64,000 nt of DNA from Ferrovibrio sp. (GCF_025869515.1 NZ_JAOZVR010000077.1:103134-167133); one strand, 5' to 3'. Shown: positions 27,825 through 38,323, numbered from the stretch's first letter. Numbers and translations: made by a program. Notes: generated by a model from the sequence alone, not told the origin.

Positions 27825-28714
27825 CCGGCCTCCGGCAGGAACCGCGCGCGCGCTTCACGGAAACGGCGGACGAGAAATTCGCGGCAGGTGGCGATGCGGC
27901 GCACGGCTGCCGATTCCGGATGACTGAGCAGATAGTAGCTGCGGCGGAATGACACCGCGGGCAGAACGCGCAGCAGCCCCGCCTCGGCGTTCACCGCGAA
28001 GTCATGCAGGATGCCGATGCCGGTTCCGGCCCGTACCGCTTCCAGCTGGCCGACCACGCTGGCGCAGCGGAATTTGCGGCCCGGCGATTTCTCCAGCAGC
28101 GCGCCGTAATCCAGCGCCGAGGAATAGGCCATGTCCTCGACGCCCGTGACCAGCACATGCGCGGCCAGGTCTGCTGTTTCTGCCGGCACGCCTTCACGCG
28201 TCAGATAGTCGCGCGAGGCATAGAGCCCGAGCGAATAATCGGCGAGACGCGACACCACCAGACGACCATCGGCCGGCTGGTCGAGCACGATGGCCAGATC
28301 CGCCTCGCGACGCGACAGCGAGAAAATCCGCGGCAGCGGCACCAGTTCCACCACCAGCCCGGGATGCAGGGTGACCAGTGTGCCGAGTTCGGCGGCCAGG
28401 AAGCAGTTGCCCAGTCCGTCCGGCGCACCGATCCGCACGGTGCCGGCAACTTCGGCGGCGACATCGCGCAGCTCTTCGGAAATCCCGAGTACGGCGGTCT
28501 CCAGCCGCTCGGCCACCTCCAGCAGCCGCTCGCCCGCCGCGGTCGGCAACGACCCGGCCGGGCGACGGATTAACAGCTGCGTCCCGAGCGAGTCTTCCAG
28601 CGCATCCAGCCGCCGCGACACGGTGGCGTGGTTGAGCCCGAGCTTTTTGCCGGCCGACAGCAGCTGGCCCTCACGGGCAACCGCCAGAAAGACCCTCAGA
28701 TGATCCCAATCCAT
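27809..28714 (-). CDS. LysR-family transcriptional regulator
   Basis: A 301-residue LysR protein. The N-terminal winged helix is [45 protein letters not shown], and the C-terminal periplasmic-binding-like domain senses the effector. It is divergent from mmsA across 119 bp, which contains AT-rich DNA with TTATTACTACGAATTTTGTATTGC, compatible with LysR T-N11-A sites, so mmsA is its probable target. It is convergent with CoxG (stops overlap by 16 bp). Confidence 0.92.
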   Translation of the reverse strand: MDWDHLRVFLAVAREGQLLSAGKKLGLNHATVSRRLDALEDSLGTQLLIRRPAGSLPTAAGERLLEVAERLETAVLGISEELRDVAAEVAGTVRIGAPDGLGNCFLAAELGTLVTLHPGLVVELVPLPRIFSLSRREADLAIVLDQPADGRLVVSRLADYSLGLYASRDYLTREGVPAETADLAAHVLVTGVEDMAYSSALDYGALLEKSPGRKFRCASVVGQLEAVRAGTGIGILHDFAVNAEAGLLRVLPAVSFRRSYYLLSHPESAAVRRIATCREFLVRRFREARARFLPEAGQSDR

Positions 28715-28833
28715 CGATTTTCAGCCTGTGGCTTCTATTTCTGCACAGTTATTACTACGAATTTTGTATTGCTGTGCATTTCTTGATGCTGGAACACTTC
28801 AGGCATTCGGTCAAACCCTTCAGGAGCCGCCAG

Positions 28834-30330
<1,497 letters not shown>

Positions 30331-30342
30331 CTGGTCTTTGCC

Positions 30343-32232
30343 CTATATCTCCACCCTATCCTTCGGCCGGATGCCGCGTTTCTGGGCGGCGATGCGGAAA
30401 GGCGCGTTGGGCGCGCCATAGCCGTTATACTTGCGGCGCTGCACGACCTCGAAGAAAAACCCCTCGCCGTAATTCGGGCTGTAGAGCTGGAAATATTCGC
30501 CCTCGGCATCGCGGTCGTAGAGAATGTTATGCGCGCGCAAGGCGTCCAGCAGGTCGGGCCCCAGGCCGAAGCGCGCCTCGATATCGTCATAGTAGTTCTG
30601 CGAGATCGTCAGCGGCGTGAAGCCGTTGCGCTTCATCGCCGCGACCGTTTTGAAGATATCGCTGCTGGAAAACGCGAGATGCTGCACGGCCGAACCGAAG
30701 CTTTCGGCGATGAAGCGGCCCGCCAGCGTGCGGTGGTTTTCGGCGCCGTTCAGCGTCAGGCGCAGGCTGCCGTCGGCATTCTCGATCACCTGGCTGCGCA
30801 CCAGCCCGGCCGGATCGACGATATCCACCATCGGCGTCTTATGCGTGGCGAAAATCGAGGTGTAGAACAGAATCCAGGTCAGCATTTCCTCGTAGTTCAT
30901 GGTCTGCGCCACATGGTCGATCGCCGTCAGCCCCGCATCCGCGGTGCCGGTGTCATCCTTGACCGGCTCGAAATCGATTTCCCACAGGCGGCCGAGATCG
31001 CTCTTGGTGTCGATGAAATGCATGACGCCGCCGCCGACGCCGCGGATCGCGGGAATCTTCAACTCGCCGGGGCCGACCGCCTGCTCGAAGGGTTCGGCGC
31101 CGAGCGCGCGGGCACGGGCAACGGTGGCGCCGGCGTCTTCCACCCGCAGGCCGACAGCGCAGACGCCGGCGCCGTGCATCAGATAGGCGCTGTGGGCGAA
31201 GCCCTCGCGCTCGGTGTTGATCAGCAGATTGATCTCGCCCTGGCGCCACAGCGTGACGTCTTTCGATCTGTGTTTCGCCGCCCTGGCAAAGCCGAAGCTG
31301 CGGAACAGTGTGCCGAGTTCGGCGGCCTCGTGTTCGTTGGCGGCGAATTCGATGAATTCGACGCCGTCGGAGCGGATGCGGTCGGGGATTTCGGGCACCG
31401 CGATCCGCGTGCCCGGCTCCTCGCGGCGCACGCGGTCCATCAGCGCGACCAGCGAGCGTTTGCCATCGATGGCGATGGCCTTGGGCGAGCCGCCGCGGAA
31501 CTGGTCGTTGAAGATTTCCAACGACAGCGGGCCGTCATAGCCCGTCGCCGCCACCGCGCGCATGAAATCCACCACCGGCAGGTCGCCCTGGCCCGGCATG
31601 TTGCGGTAATGCCGGCTCCAATGCAGCAGGTCCATCCCGATCAGCGGCGCATCGGCCAGCTGCACGATGAAGATCTTGTCCTTCGGAATGGCGCGGATCG
31701 AGGCGACGTCGATCTTGCGCGCCAGCGTGTGGAAGGAATCGAGGATCAGGCCGATACTGGGATGGTCGGCGCGACGCACGATTTCCCAGGCATCGCGGTG
31801 GTCGCTGATATGGCGGCCCCAGGCCAGCGCCTCGTAGCCGACGCGCAGGCCGCGTTTCGCCGCGCGGTCGCCCAGGTCGCGGAAATCCTCGGCGGCGCGG
31901 TCGATGCCGCCGAGCGACAGCGGCGAGACGTTGGAGCAGACCAGCATCAGGTCGGTGCCGAGCTCCTGCATGATGTCGAATTTGCGTTCGGCGCGATCGA
32001 AGGTGCGGCTGCGCTGCGGCTCGGGCATGCCCTCGAAATCGCGGAATGGCTGGAACAACGTGATCTGCAGCCCGGCATCGCGCACCATGCGGCCGACCTC
32101 GCGCGGGCTGCCGTCGAAGGCGAGGAAATCGTTTTCGAAAATCTCCACGCCGTCGAACCCCGCCGCGGCGATGGCCTGCAGCTTTTCCGTGAGCGTGCCG
32201 CTGATGGTGACGGTCGCTATCGATGTTTTCAT
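30343..32232 (-). CDS. quiC: 3-Dehydroshikimate dehydratase, sugar-isomerase/HPPD-like fusion (QuiC1 type)
   Basis: A 629-residue two-domain enzyme that converts 3-dehydroshikimate to protocatechuate. Residues 1-280 form an AP-endonuclease-2-like TIM barrel (SIATVTISGTLTEKLQAIAAAGFDGVEIFENDFL, VGYEALAWGRHISD, SIGLILDSFHTLARK, PLSLEIFND). Residues 290-629 are a VOC pair resembling 4-hydroxyphenylpyruvate dioxygenase (IDHVAQTMNYEEMLTWILFYTSIFAT, VQHLAFSSSDIF, FEVVQRR). This fusion is known from QuiC1 and QsuB-like dehydratases. Its upstream region contains the 17-bp motif shared with the shikimate dehydrogenase promoter. No protocatechuate dioxygenase is in the window. Confidence 0.93.
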   Translation of the reverse strand: MKTSIATVTISGTLTEKLQAIAAAGFDGVEIFENDFLAFDGSPREVGRMVRDAGLQITLFQPFRDFEGMPEPQRSRTFDRAERKFDIMQELGTDLMLVCSNVSPLSLGGIDRAAEDFRDLGDRAAKRGLRVGYEALAWGRHISDHRDAWEIVRRADHPSIGLILDSFHTLARKIDVASIRAIPKDKIFIVQLADAPLIGMDLLHWSRHYRNMPGQGDLPVVDFMRAVAATGYDGPLSLEIFNDQFRGGSPKAIAIDGKRSLVALMDRVRREEPGTRIAVPEIPDRIRSDGVEFIEFAANEHEAAELGTLFRSFGFARAAKHRSKDVTLWRQGEINLLINTEREGFAHSAYLMHGAGVCAVGLRVEDAGATVARARALGAEPFEQAVGPGELKIPAIRGVGGGVMHFIDTKSDLGRLWEIDFEPVKDDTGTADAGLTAIDHVAQTMNYEEMLTWILFYTSIFATHKTPMVDIVDPAGLVRSQVIENADGSLRLTLNGAENHRTLAGRFIAESFGSAVQHLAFSSSDIFKTVAAMKRNGFTPLTISQNYYDDIEARFGLGPDLLDALRAHNILYDRDAEGEYFQLYSPNYGEGFFFEVVQRRKYNGYGAPNAPFRIAAQKRGIRPKDRVEI

Positions 32233-32317
32233 GGCGATGCCTGCGAAGGCGATGTCTTCATGGCCGGGGTTTTCATGGTTGCAGCCTCCCGCATTCCATC
32301 ATGCGCACTATGGGCGG

Positions 32318-32334
32318 ACTAGTTCGTACATTGT
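32318..32334. promoter_or_regulatory. Shared 17-bp regulatory motif, copy 1 (upstream of quiC)
   Basis: ACTAGTTCGTACATTGT, 86 bp upstream of the quiC start, differs at one base from the copy at 33280-33296. Two occurrences in front of oppositely directed catabolic units flanking a TetR gene indicate the operator of that regulator. Confidence 0.7.
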
Positions 32335-32413
32335 CGGGTCCGGGCGAATCCTGTGGTCATAACGCCCGGCAGTCCTGGATGATCCGGCCCGGTTGGCGCC
32401 GGGGACCGCCGCC

Positions 32414-33166
32414 TTAACCCGGCGCTTTCAGCACGTTGCGCAGCACCATCTCGACGACCTGGGCGCGCAGCGCCGCCACGGCCTTTTTCGAGGTGAGGTC
32501 GACGCGGAAAATCTGCGAAAACGTCGCCCGGTTCGAGACATTGAAGAAACACAGCGCGCTGATCTGCCAGTGCAGCTCGATGGCGGTGAGGCCCTTGCGG
32601 AACACGCCCTGCTGCAGGCCGCGCTGGTAGATGCGCTCCAGTTCGCCGATCGCCGACACGTTCAGCTCCTGGATCGTCTTGGAGCGCGCCAGGTAATCGC
32701 CGTGATGGATATTCTCGATCATCACCAGACGGATGAAGGCTTCGTTGGAATGATGGTGGTCGAAGGTGAATTCGACCAGCTTGCGCAATGCATCGGCCGG
32801 CCGCAGATGCTCGATATCGAGCTGCGCCTCGGTGGTGCGCACCCTGCGGTAGGCGTCTTCCAGCACGGCGAGATAGAGGCCGTCCTTGTCGCCGAAATAG
32901 TAGTAGATCATCCGCTTGCTGGAGCCGGTCTTGGCGGCGATCTCGTCGACGCGCGCGCCCGACAGGCCGTTCTGCGCGAATTCGCGGGTGGCGACGGCGA
33001 TGATGTCCTGCCTGGTCGCCTCCGGACTGCGCGTTTTCGCCCCGGCGGCGCGGCGGGCCGGCCTGGTCTTTGTCGAAGCCGGTTTTGTCGATTTTGTCAT
33101 GGGCCGGGATTTTCTTGCCGGCGCAAAGTCCGCGCGCCGGTCCGTGGCGGGTGTGATCGGCTGCAT
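32414..33166 (-). CDS. TetR-family regulator of quinate/shikimate catabolism
   Basis: About 250 residues. After a basic Ala/Lys/Arg-rich tail of roughly 50 residues comes the TetR DNA-binding domain (RQDIIAVATREFAQNGLSGARVDEIAAKTGSSKRMIYYYFGDKDGLYLAVLEDAY), then a helical ligand domain (HHHSNEAFIRLVMIENIHHG). ATG 33166 is chosen for the GAGGG six bases upstream; the frame continues to an ATG at 33187. The gene lies between quiC and the shikimate dehydrogenase, and the 17-bp motif lies on both sides, so self-regulation and control of both flanking units is likely. Confidence 0.9.
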   Translation of the reverse strand: MQPITPATDRRADFAPARKSRPMTKSTKPASTKTRPARRAAGAKTRSPEATRQDIIAVATREFAQNGLSGARVDEIAAKTGSSKRMIYYYFGDKDGLYLAVLEDAYRRVRTTEAQLDIEHLRPADALRKLVEFTFDHHHSNEAFIRLVMIENIHHGDYLARSKTIQELNVSAIGELERIYQRGLQQGVFRKGLTAIELHWQISALCFFNVSNRATFSQIFRVDLTSKKAVAALRAQVVEMVLRNVLKAPG

Positions 33167-33279
33167 ACTGCCCTCGGATCGCGTCATTGCAAATACCTAA
33201 CACGGCACAAACAAAGAGATTTTTCCCGTGCCGCGGCGCCTGGCGCCGCCGCCTGCCGCATCGGTGTTTGACTATACTA

Positions 33280-33296
33280 ACTATTTCGTACATTGT
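33280..33296. promoter_or_regulatory. Shared 17-bp regulatory motif, copy 2 (divergent TetR / shikimate dehydrogenase region)
   Basis: ACTATTTCGTACATTGT lies 25 bp upstream of the shikimate dehydrogenase GTG. It matches the copy at 32318-32334 in 16 of 17 positions and is preceded by GACTATACTA, which may extend the site. Confidence 0.7.
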
Positions 33297-33320
33297 GCAG
33301 CCGGAAATTCGGGAGGCCCT

Positions 33321-34229
33321 GTGCGTAGAGAGCACGATACCTGCGTGACGGCCCTGCGGGGGGTGGTCACCGCCCATCCGCTGGCCGCCCGCGCATCGGT
33401 GCTGGTGGGCCTGATCGGCCGCGGCATCCAGCTGTCGCGCACGCCGGTGATGCATGAGCGCGAGGCCGCCCGGCTCGGCCTGACCTGTGCCTATATCCTG
33501 ATCGATTTCGACGCGCTGCAGCTGCCGGACGCGGCCTTGCCCGGCATTCTCTCGGCCGGCGCGGCGCTGGGCTTCCAGGGTTTCAACGTCACGCATCCGT
33601 TCAAGCAGCAGATCATGCCACGGCTGGATGCGCTGTCGCCCGAAGCCGCCGCGATCGGCGCGGTGAATACCGTGGTGTATGAGGCCGGCCGCACCACCGG
33701 TCACAACACCGACTGCTGGGGCTTTGCCGAAAGCTTCCGCGCCGGCCTGCCCGATGTGCCGCTGCGCCAGGTGGTACAGTTCGGCGCCGGCGGCGCCGGG
33801 GCCGCGGTGGCCTACGCGCTGATGCAGCTGGGCGCCGGCCAGCTGGACATCATCGATACCGATCCGGCCCGTGCACAGGCCCTTGCCGCCCATATGGAGA
33901 AAGACTGGGGCGACCGCGTGCGCGCAACGGATAAGGTGGCCGATGTCCTGGGCTGGACCGACGGCATCGCCAACACGACGCCGGTGGGCATGGCGAAATA
34001 TCCCGGCATGGCGTTTCCGGCCGAACACCTGCGGCCCCATCACTGGGTGGCCGAGATCATCTATTTCCCGGAAGAAACCGAAATGCTGCGCGTGGCGCGC
34101 GGCCTCGGCTGCCGCACGCTGGCCGGCACTGGCATGGCGATCGGCCAGGCGGTGCGCGCCTTCGAACTCTTCACCGGCCGCAAGTCGGACATGGCGGCGA
34201 TGGCCGGCCATTTCGCCGCCGCTGCCTGA
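33321..34229 (+). CDS. Shikimate/quinate dehydrogenase, NAD-type (AroE/YdiB family)
   Basis: A 302-residue oxidoreductase. Substrate-binding SRTP (IQLSRTPVMHER), catalytic Lys in NVTHPFKQQ and Asp in HNTDCWGF are all present. The nucleotide fold FGAGGAGAAVAYAL is followed at the end of the second strand by IIDTDPARAQ. An acidic residue there, instead of the NRT motif of NADP-dependent AroE, points to NAD and a catabolic direction (quinate to dehydroquinate and/or shikimate to dehydroshikimate). GTG 33321 follows GGGAGGC; the longer frame runs through the operator. Heads the unit with the TRAP genes and aroQ. Confidence 0.92.
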   Translation: MRREHDTCVTALRGVVTAHPLAARASVLVGLIGRGIQLSRTPVMHEREAARLGLTCAYILIDFDALQLPDAALPGILSAGAALGFQGFNVTHPFKQQIMPRLDALSPEAAAIGAVNTVVYEAGRTTGHNTDCWGFAESFRAGLPDVPLRQVVQFGAGGAGAAVAYALMQLGAGQLDIIDTDPARAQALAAHMEKDWGDRVRATDKVADVLGWTDGIANTTPVGMAKYPGMAFPAEHLRPHHWVAEIIYFPEETEMLRVARGLGCRTLAGTGMAIGQAVRAFELFTGRKSDMAAMAGHFAAAA

Positions 34230-34289
34230 ACAGAGGAATTACAGTAACCGCAACTGAGTCACTGCAATCAAAATCGGGAGGAAACAAAA

Positions 34290-35282
34290 ATGACCATACA
34301 GACCACACGTCGCCGGTTTCTCGCCGGCACCGGCATGGCCGCCGCAGCCGCATCGCTGAGCCTGCCGGCCTTCGCTCAAACCAAGCCCAAGCTGCGCTTC
34401 TCGGCGGTGTTTTCCGAGCAGGATATCCGCGCGGAAATGATGAAGCAGTTCGCCGGATCGATTGCCGGCGATTTCACCTTCGAAGGCTATTACGGCGGCA
34501 ACCTGTTCAAGCAGGGCACCGAACTGGTGGCGATCCAGCGCGGCAACCTGGAAATGGGCAATATCGCGCCGCAGGACATCTCGAAGCAGATTCCGGCCTG
34601 GTCGATCCTGACCGCGGCCTATCTGTTCCGCGATGCCGACCACCTGACCAAGTTCTTCGCCAGCGCGCCTGGCGCGGAGATGAAGAAGATGGCCGACGAC
34701 CAGCTGGGCATCCACATTCTCGGCCCGACCTATTTCGGCGCACGGCAAGTTGGTTTGAAGCCGAACAAGAAGATCAACACCCCGGCCGATCTGGCCGGCA
34801 TCAAGCTGCGCATGCCGCCGGGCGAGGCCTGGCAGTTCCTGGGCGAATCGCTGGGCGCCAACCCGACGGCGATGGCCTATGCCGAGGTCTATACCGGCCT
34901 GCAGACCGGCGCCATCGACGGCCAGGACAATCCGCTGCCCAATGTCGAGAACATGAAGTTCTACGAGGTGATGTCGCAGATCGTGCTGACCTCGCATCTG
35001 GTCGGCTTCGACCTGCTGACGGTGTCGAGCAAGGTGTGGAAGGGCATGTCGGCCGACCAGCAGAAGCGTTTCCAGGCTGCGGCGAATTCGGCCATCGACT
35101 TCTCGGCCAAGAAGCATCAGGCGCGCGAGAAGGAACTGCTCGACCTGTTCAAGAGCAAGGGCCTGCAAATCTATACCCCGGATCAGGCCGCCTTCCGCAA
35201 ATTCGCCCAGCAGAAATACCTGACCTCGGCCCTGGCCAAGGACTGGCCGAAGGGCATGGTCGACAAGATCAACGCGCTCTGA
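34290..35282 (+). CDS. TRAP transporter, substrate-binding subunit (DctP-like)
   Basis: A 330-residue periplasmic protein with a twin-arginine signal (TTRRRFLAGTGMAAAAASLSLPAFAQ). The DctP fold is shown by AGSIAGDFTFEGYYGGNLFKQGTELVAIQRGNLEMG, the substrate Arg region GIKLRMPPGEAWQFLGESLGANP, and YTGLQTGAIDGQDNPLPN. Between the dehydrogenase and dehydroquinase genes it most likely binds quinate, shikimate or a related cyclic acid. GGGAGGA precedes the ATG. Followed by a 13-bp hairpin. Confidence 0.92.
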   Translation: MTIQTTRRRFLAGTGMAAAAASLSLPAFAQTKPKLRFSAVFSEQDIRAEMMKQFAGSIAGDFTFEGYYGGNLFKQGTELVAIQRGNLEMGNIAPQDISKQIPAWSILTAAYLFRDADHLTKFFASAPGAEMKKMADDQLGIHILGPTYFGARQVGLKPNKKINTPADLAGIKLRMPPGEAWQFLGESLGANPTAMAYAEVYTGLQTGAIDGQDNPLPNVENMKFYEVMSQIVLTSHLVGFDLLTVSSKVWKGMSADQQKRFQAAANSAIDFSAKKHQAREKELLDLFKSKGLQIYTPDQAAFRKFAQQKYLTSALAKDWPKGMVDKINAL

Positions 35283-35289
35283 AACGATT

Positions 35290-35321
35290 GGCGGAAGCCC
35301 CGCAGCGCCGGGGCTTCCGCC
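35290..35321 (+). promoter_or_regulatory. 13-bp perfect hairpin between dctP and dctQ
   Basis: GGCGGAAGCCCCG (35290-35302) pairs with CGGGGCTTCCGCC (35309-35321) around a 6-nt loop, with no following T run. An intercistronic hairpin here would protect the 3' end of the binding-protein message or partially reduce readthrough to the membrane subunits. Confidence 0.8.
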
Positions 35322-35351
35322 ACACCACCAGTTTGAAGTCCGGGGACGTCC

Positions 35352-35870
35352 GTGCATCAGGGATTTACGACCATAGCCGGATGGCTGTACCGCCGCGGCG
35401 AAAATATCCTGGCCGCCATGCTGGCCGCGATGTTCGCCGTCTTCATCCTGCAGATCGTTTTCCGCTACCTGCTCAACCTGCCGATCGGCTGGACCAATGA
35501 AGTCAGCCAGGTGCTCTGGGTCTGGCTGGTGCTGTTCGGCGCCGCTTTCGTGCTGCGCGAAGAGGAAGAGATCCGTTTCGACCTGATCTATGCCTCGGCA
35601 GGGCCGAAGCTGCGCCGCGCGATGATGCTGCTCTCAGCGGCGGCCCTCATTCTGCTGTATGGCACTTCGCTGCCGGCAGTCGCCGACTACGTGACTTTCA
35701 TGAAGGTCGAGAAATCGGCCTATCTGAAAATCCGCTTCGACTGGCTGTTCTCGATTTACGTCGCCTTCGTGGTGGCGGTGCTGATCCGTTACCTCTGGCT
35801 TGGCTGGCAGGCGATGCGCGGTACCCTGCCGGACAATGTCGATCCCACCAAGGCGGCCTCCGGCGTATGA
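35352..35870 (+). CDS. TRAP transporter, small membrane subunit (DctQ-like)
   Basis: A 172-residue protein with four hydrophobic helices and the DctQ pattern NILAAMLAAMFAVFILQIVFRYLLNLPIGWTNEVSQVLWVWLVLFGAAFVLREEEEIRFDL. GTG start with only a weak ribosome site. The stop overlaps the DctM start by ATGA (35867-35870). Confidence 0.9.
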   Translation: MHQGFTTIAGWLYRRGENILAAMLAAMFAVFILQIVFRYLLNLPIGWTNEVSQVLWVWLVLFGAAFVLREEEEIRFDLIYASAGPKLRRAMMLLSAAALILLYGTSLPAVADYVTFMKVEKSAYLKIRFDWLFSIYVAFVVAVLIRYLWLGWQAMRGTLPDNVDPTKAASGV

Positions 35871-37168
35871 CTTTCGCAAGCCCGTTTTCGCTTTCCATCG
35901 TCGCCATGACGGCGCTGGCCTTCCTCGGCCTGCCGATCGGCCATGCCATGATCGCCGGCTCGATCCTGTATCTGTGGATCGCCGGCCTCGACATGGGCAC
36001 GGCTGCCGAGCAGCTGCTGAACGGCATGTATACCAACTATATCATCCTCGCCGTGCCGCTGTTCATCCTGGCCGCCGAGCTGATGAATATCGGCTCGATG
36101 ACCGAGCGGCTGCTGCGTTTCTGCAATGCCATCGTCGGCCGCTTCCGCGGCGGCCTGGCGCAGGTGAACGTGCTTCAAAGCATCATCTTCGCCGGCATGT
36201 CTGGCTCGGCCATCGCCGATGCCGCCGGCACCGGCAAGATGATGCAGACCATGATGACGGCCGACGGCAAATACCGCGCCAGCTATGCCGCGGCGCTGAC
36301 CGCCGCCACCGCCGTGATCGGACCGATCATTCCGCCCTCGATCCCGATGATCCTCTATGCCCTGGTTTCCGATGCCTCGATCGGCTACCTGTTCCTCGGC
36401 GGCGTGATCCCCGGCCTGCTGATGGCCGGTGCGCAGATGATCATTGTCGCCATCGGTGCAAGACGCGAGAATTTCCCGGTCGAGAAGCCGACGCCGCTGC
36501 GCGACCTGCCGGGCATCACCTGGCGCGCACTGCCCACGCTGATGATGCCGGTGGTGCTGCTGGGCGGCATCTATAGTGGCGTCACAACACCGACAGAAGC
36601 CGCTGCCGTGGCCGCCGCCTATGCGCTGGTGATCTCGGTGCTGCTCTATCGCAGCGTCAGCTTCCGCGACTTCTACACCTCGATGCTGGCGAGCGCGCGC
36701 ACCTCCGCATCCATCGGCATGCTGATCGCCGGCGCCCTGGTGTTCAACTATGTCGTGACGGTGGAGAATATCCCGAACAGCATACAGGCGCTGCTGACGG
36801 CCTGGGACCTGTCGCCGCTCGGCTTCCTGATCCTGGTCAACATCCTGCTGCTGGTGATGGGCTGCCTGCTGGAGGGCACCACCATCCTGCTGGTGCTGGT
36901 GCCGGTGCTGATCCCGACCGCCAAGGCACTGGGCGTCGACCTGGTGCATTTTGGCATCGTCGTGGTGGTCAACATCATGCTCGGCCTGATCACGCCGCCC
37001 TATGGCCTGCTGCTGTTCGTGATGACGCGCATTGCCAATGTGCCGGTGCGCGACATCGTGCGCGAGGTGCTGCCCTTCCTCTGGGCGATGATTATCGCGC
37101 TCGGCCTGATCACTTTCTTCCCCGGCCTCGTGCTGTGGCTGCCGCGCCTCCTGGGCTACCAGGGCTGA
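35867..37168 (+). CDS. TRAP transporter, large membrane subunit (DctM-like)
   Basis: A 433-residue transporter with about twelve hydrophobic helices. DctM signatures are LPIGHAMIAGSILYLWIAG, FAGMSGSAIADAAGTGKMM, GPIIPPSIPMILYALVSDASIGYLFLGGVIPG and GVTTPTEAAAVAAAYAL. It drives uptake with the sodium or proton gradient together with DctP and DctQ. aroQ follows 16 bp later. Confidence 0.95.
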   Translation: MTFASPFSLSIVAMTALAFLGLPIGHAMIAGSILYLWIAGLDMGTAAEQLLNGMYTNYIILAVPLFILAAELMNIGSMTERLLRFCNAIVGRFRGGLAQVNVLQSIIFAGMSGSAIADAAGTGKMMQTMMTADGKYRASYAAALTAATAVIGPIIPPSIPMILYALVSDASIGYLFLGGVIPGLLMAGAQMIIVAIGARRENFPVEKPTPLRDLPGITWRALPTLMMPVVLLGGIYSGVTTPTEAAAVAAAYALVISVLLYRSVSFRDFYTSMLASARTSASIGMLIAGALVFNYVVTVENIPNSIQALLTAWDLSPLGFLILVNILLLVMGCLLEGTTILLVLVPVLIPTAKALGVDLVHFGIVVVVNIMLGLITPPYGLLLFVMTRIANVPVRDIVREVLPFLWAMIIALGLITFFPGLVLWLPRLLGYQG

Positions 37169-37184
37169 GAAAAGGAAATCTCCG

Positions 37185-37655
37185 ATGACGACCCGCAAGC
37201 CGATTCTCATCCTCAACGGGCCCAACCTCAACATGCTGGGCATCCGCGAGCCGCATATCTACGGCTCGACCACGCTGGAGCAGATCCGCCAGAACTGCGA
37301 AGCCTTCGCCGCCGCCAACGGCGCCGCCATCGATTTCCGCCAGTCCAACCACGAAGGCGTGCTGGTGGATGCCATCCAGGAGGCGCGGACTGCCGCCGAC
37401 GCCATCATCTTCAATCCGGCGGGTTATTCCTTCACCTCGGTGGCGCTTTTCGATGCGCTGAAGACCTTCGAGGGACCGATCGTCGAGGTGCATATCTCGA
37501 ATATCCATGCGCGCGACGAGATGCATCGGCACTCGAAACTCTCGGCGGCGGCCAAGGGCGTGATCTGCGGCCTTGGCCCTGACGGCTATATCCTCGCGCT
37601 GCAGGCCGTGCTGCAGATCCTTGGCAGGTTGCCGGCGCGATCCGGCGACGCCTGA
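37185..37655 (+). CDS. aroQ: 3-Dehydroquinate dehydratase, type II
   Basis: A 156-residue dodecameric-type enzyme that dehydrates 3-dehydroquinate to 3-dehydroshikimate. Family hallmarks: LNGPNLNMLGIREPHIYGSTTL with the catalytic Tyr of the lid, NHEGVLVDAIQEA, NPAGYSFTSVALFDAL, and VEVHISNIHARDEMHRHS with the catalytic His. AAAGGAAA precedes the ATG. In this cluster it links the dehydrogenase to QuiC, so a catabolic copy is more likely than the biosynthetic one. Confidence 0.95.
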   Translation: MTTRKPILILNGPNLNMLGIREPHIYGSTTLEQIRQNCEAFAAANGAAIDFRQSNHEGVLVDAIQEARTAADAIIFNPAGYSFTSVALFDALKTFEGPIVEVHISNIHARDEMHRHSKLSAAAKGVICGLGPDGYILALQAVLQILGRLPARSGDA

Positions 37656-37666
37656 GGACAGCGATC

Positions 37667-38308
37667 ATGCAGGGTGCCGGTTTTCTGGCGATCTGGAGCG
37701 ATGTCGAGGCCGCGCAGGAAACCGACTACCTGCACTGGCTGACCAGAGAGCACACGGCAGAGCGGCTGGGTGTCGATGGCTTCATGGCCGTCCGCGTGTT
37801 CAAGGCAATTGACGACCGCATCAATCGCTTCCTGATCATTTATGAGCTGGACATGCCGGACGCCCTGTCCGGACCGTCCTATCTGGCCCGTCTGAATGCG
37901 CCGACCCCATGGTCGCAGCGCATCATGCCGATCCTGCAGAATTTCATGCGCGGCGGCGGGCGACGGCGGCTGTCGGCGGGCAGCGGACGCGGCGGATATG
38001 TTGCGGCCCTGCCGCTGGCGACGATGCTGCCGGATGCCGGAGCAACCGCCGCCGGCCTGGTCGCCTGCGACCGCATCGCTGCAGTGCATCTGCTGGAAAC
38101 CGACCAGGCAAAGACCGCGATCCAGACAAATGAAAAAAGCCTGCGGCCAAAGGACCGGTCGTTCGACGGCCTGCTGCTGGTCGAAGGCCTGGACCAGGAG
38201 GCGATCCGGCAGGCTTTTGCCAGCTGCGCGGCTGTTCTGCCGGCCGGCGTCACGGCCCAGGCGCTGCCGCTTTACACGCAGGTCTTCGCGCTGGACCGCG
38301 GCGGTTGA
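37667..38308 (+). CDS. Hypothetical protein with probable dimeric alpha/beta-barrel fold
   Basis: A 213-residue protein starting 11 bp after aroQ, probably co-transcribed. The beginning (FLAIWSDVEAAQETDYLHWLTREHTAERLGVDGFMAVRVFK... FLIIYELDMPDAL) resembles stress-responsive or EthD-like dimeric barrels, and the C-terminal half looks like a second copy (DGLLLVEGLDQEAIRQAF). No catalytic residues can be named. Function unknown. Confidence 0.75.
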   Translation: MQGAGFLAIWSDVEAAQETDYLHWLTREHTAERLGVDGFMAVRVFKAIDDRINRFLIIYELDMPDALSGPSYLARLNAPTPWSQRIMPILQNFMRGGGRRRLSAGSGRGGYVAALPLATMLPDAGATAAGLVACDRIAAVHLLETDQAKTAIQTNEKSLRPKDRSFDGLLLVEGLDQEAIRQAFASCAAVLPAGVTAQALPLYTQVFALDRGG

Positions 38309-38323
38309 CGCCGGCGACCGCTG

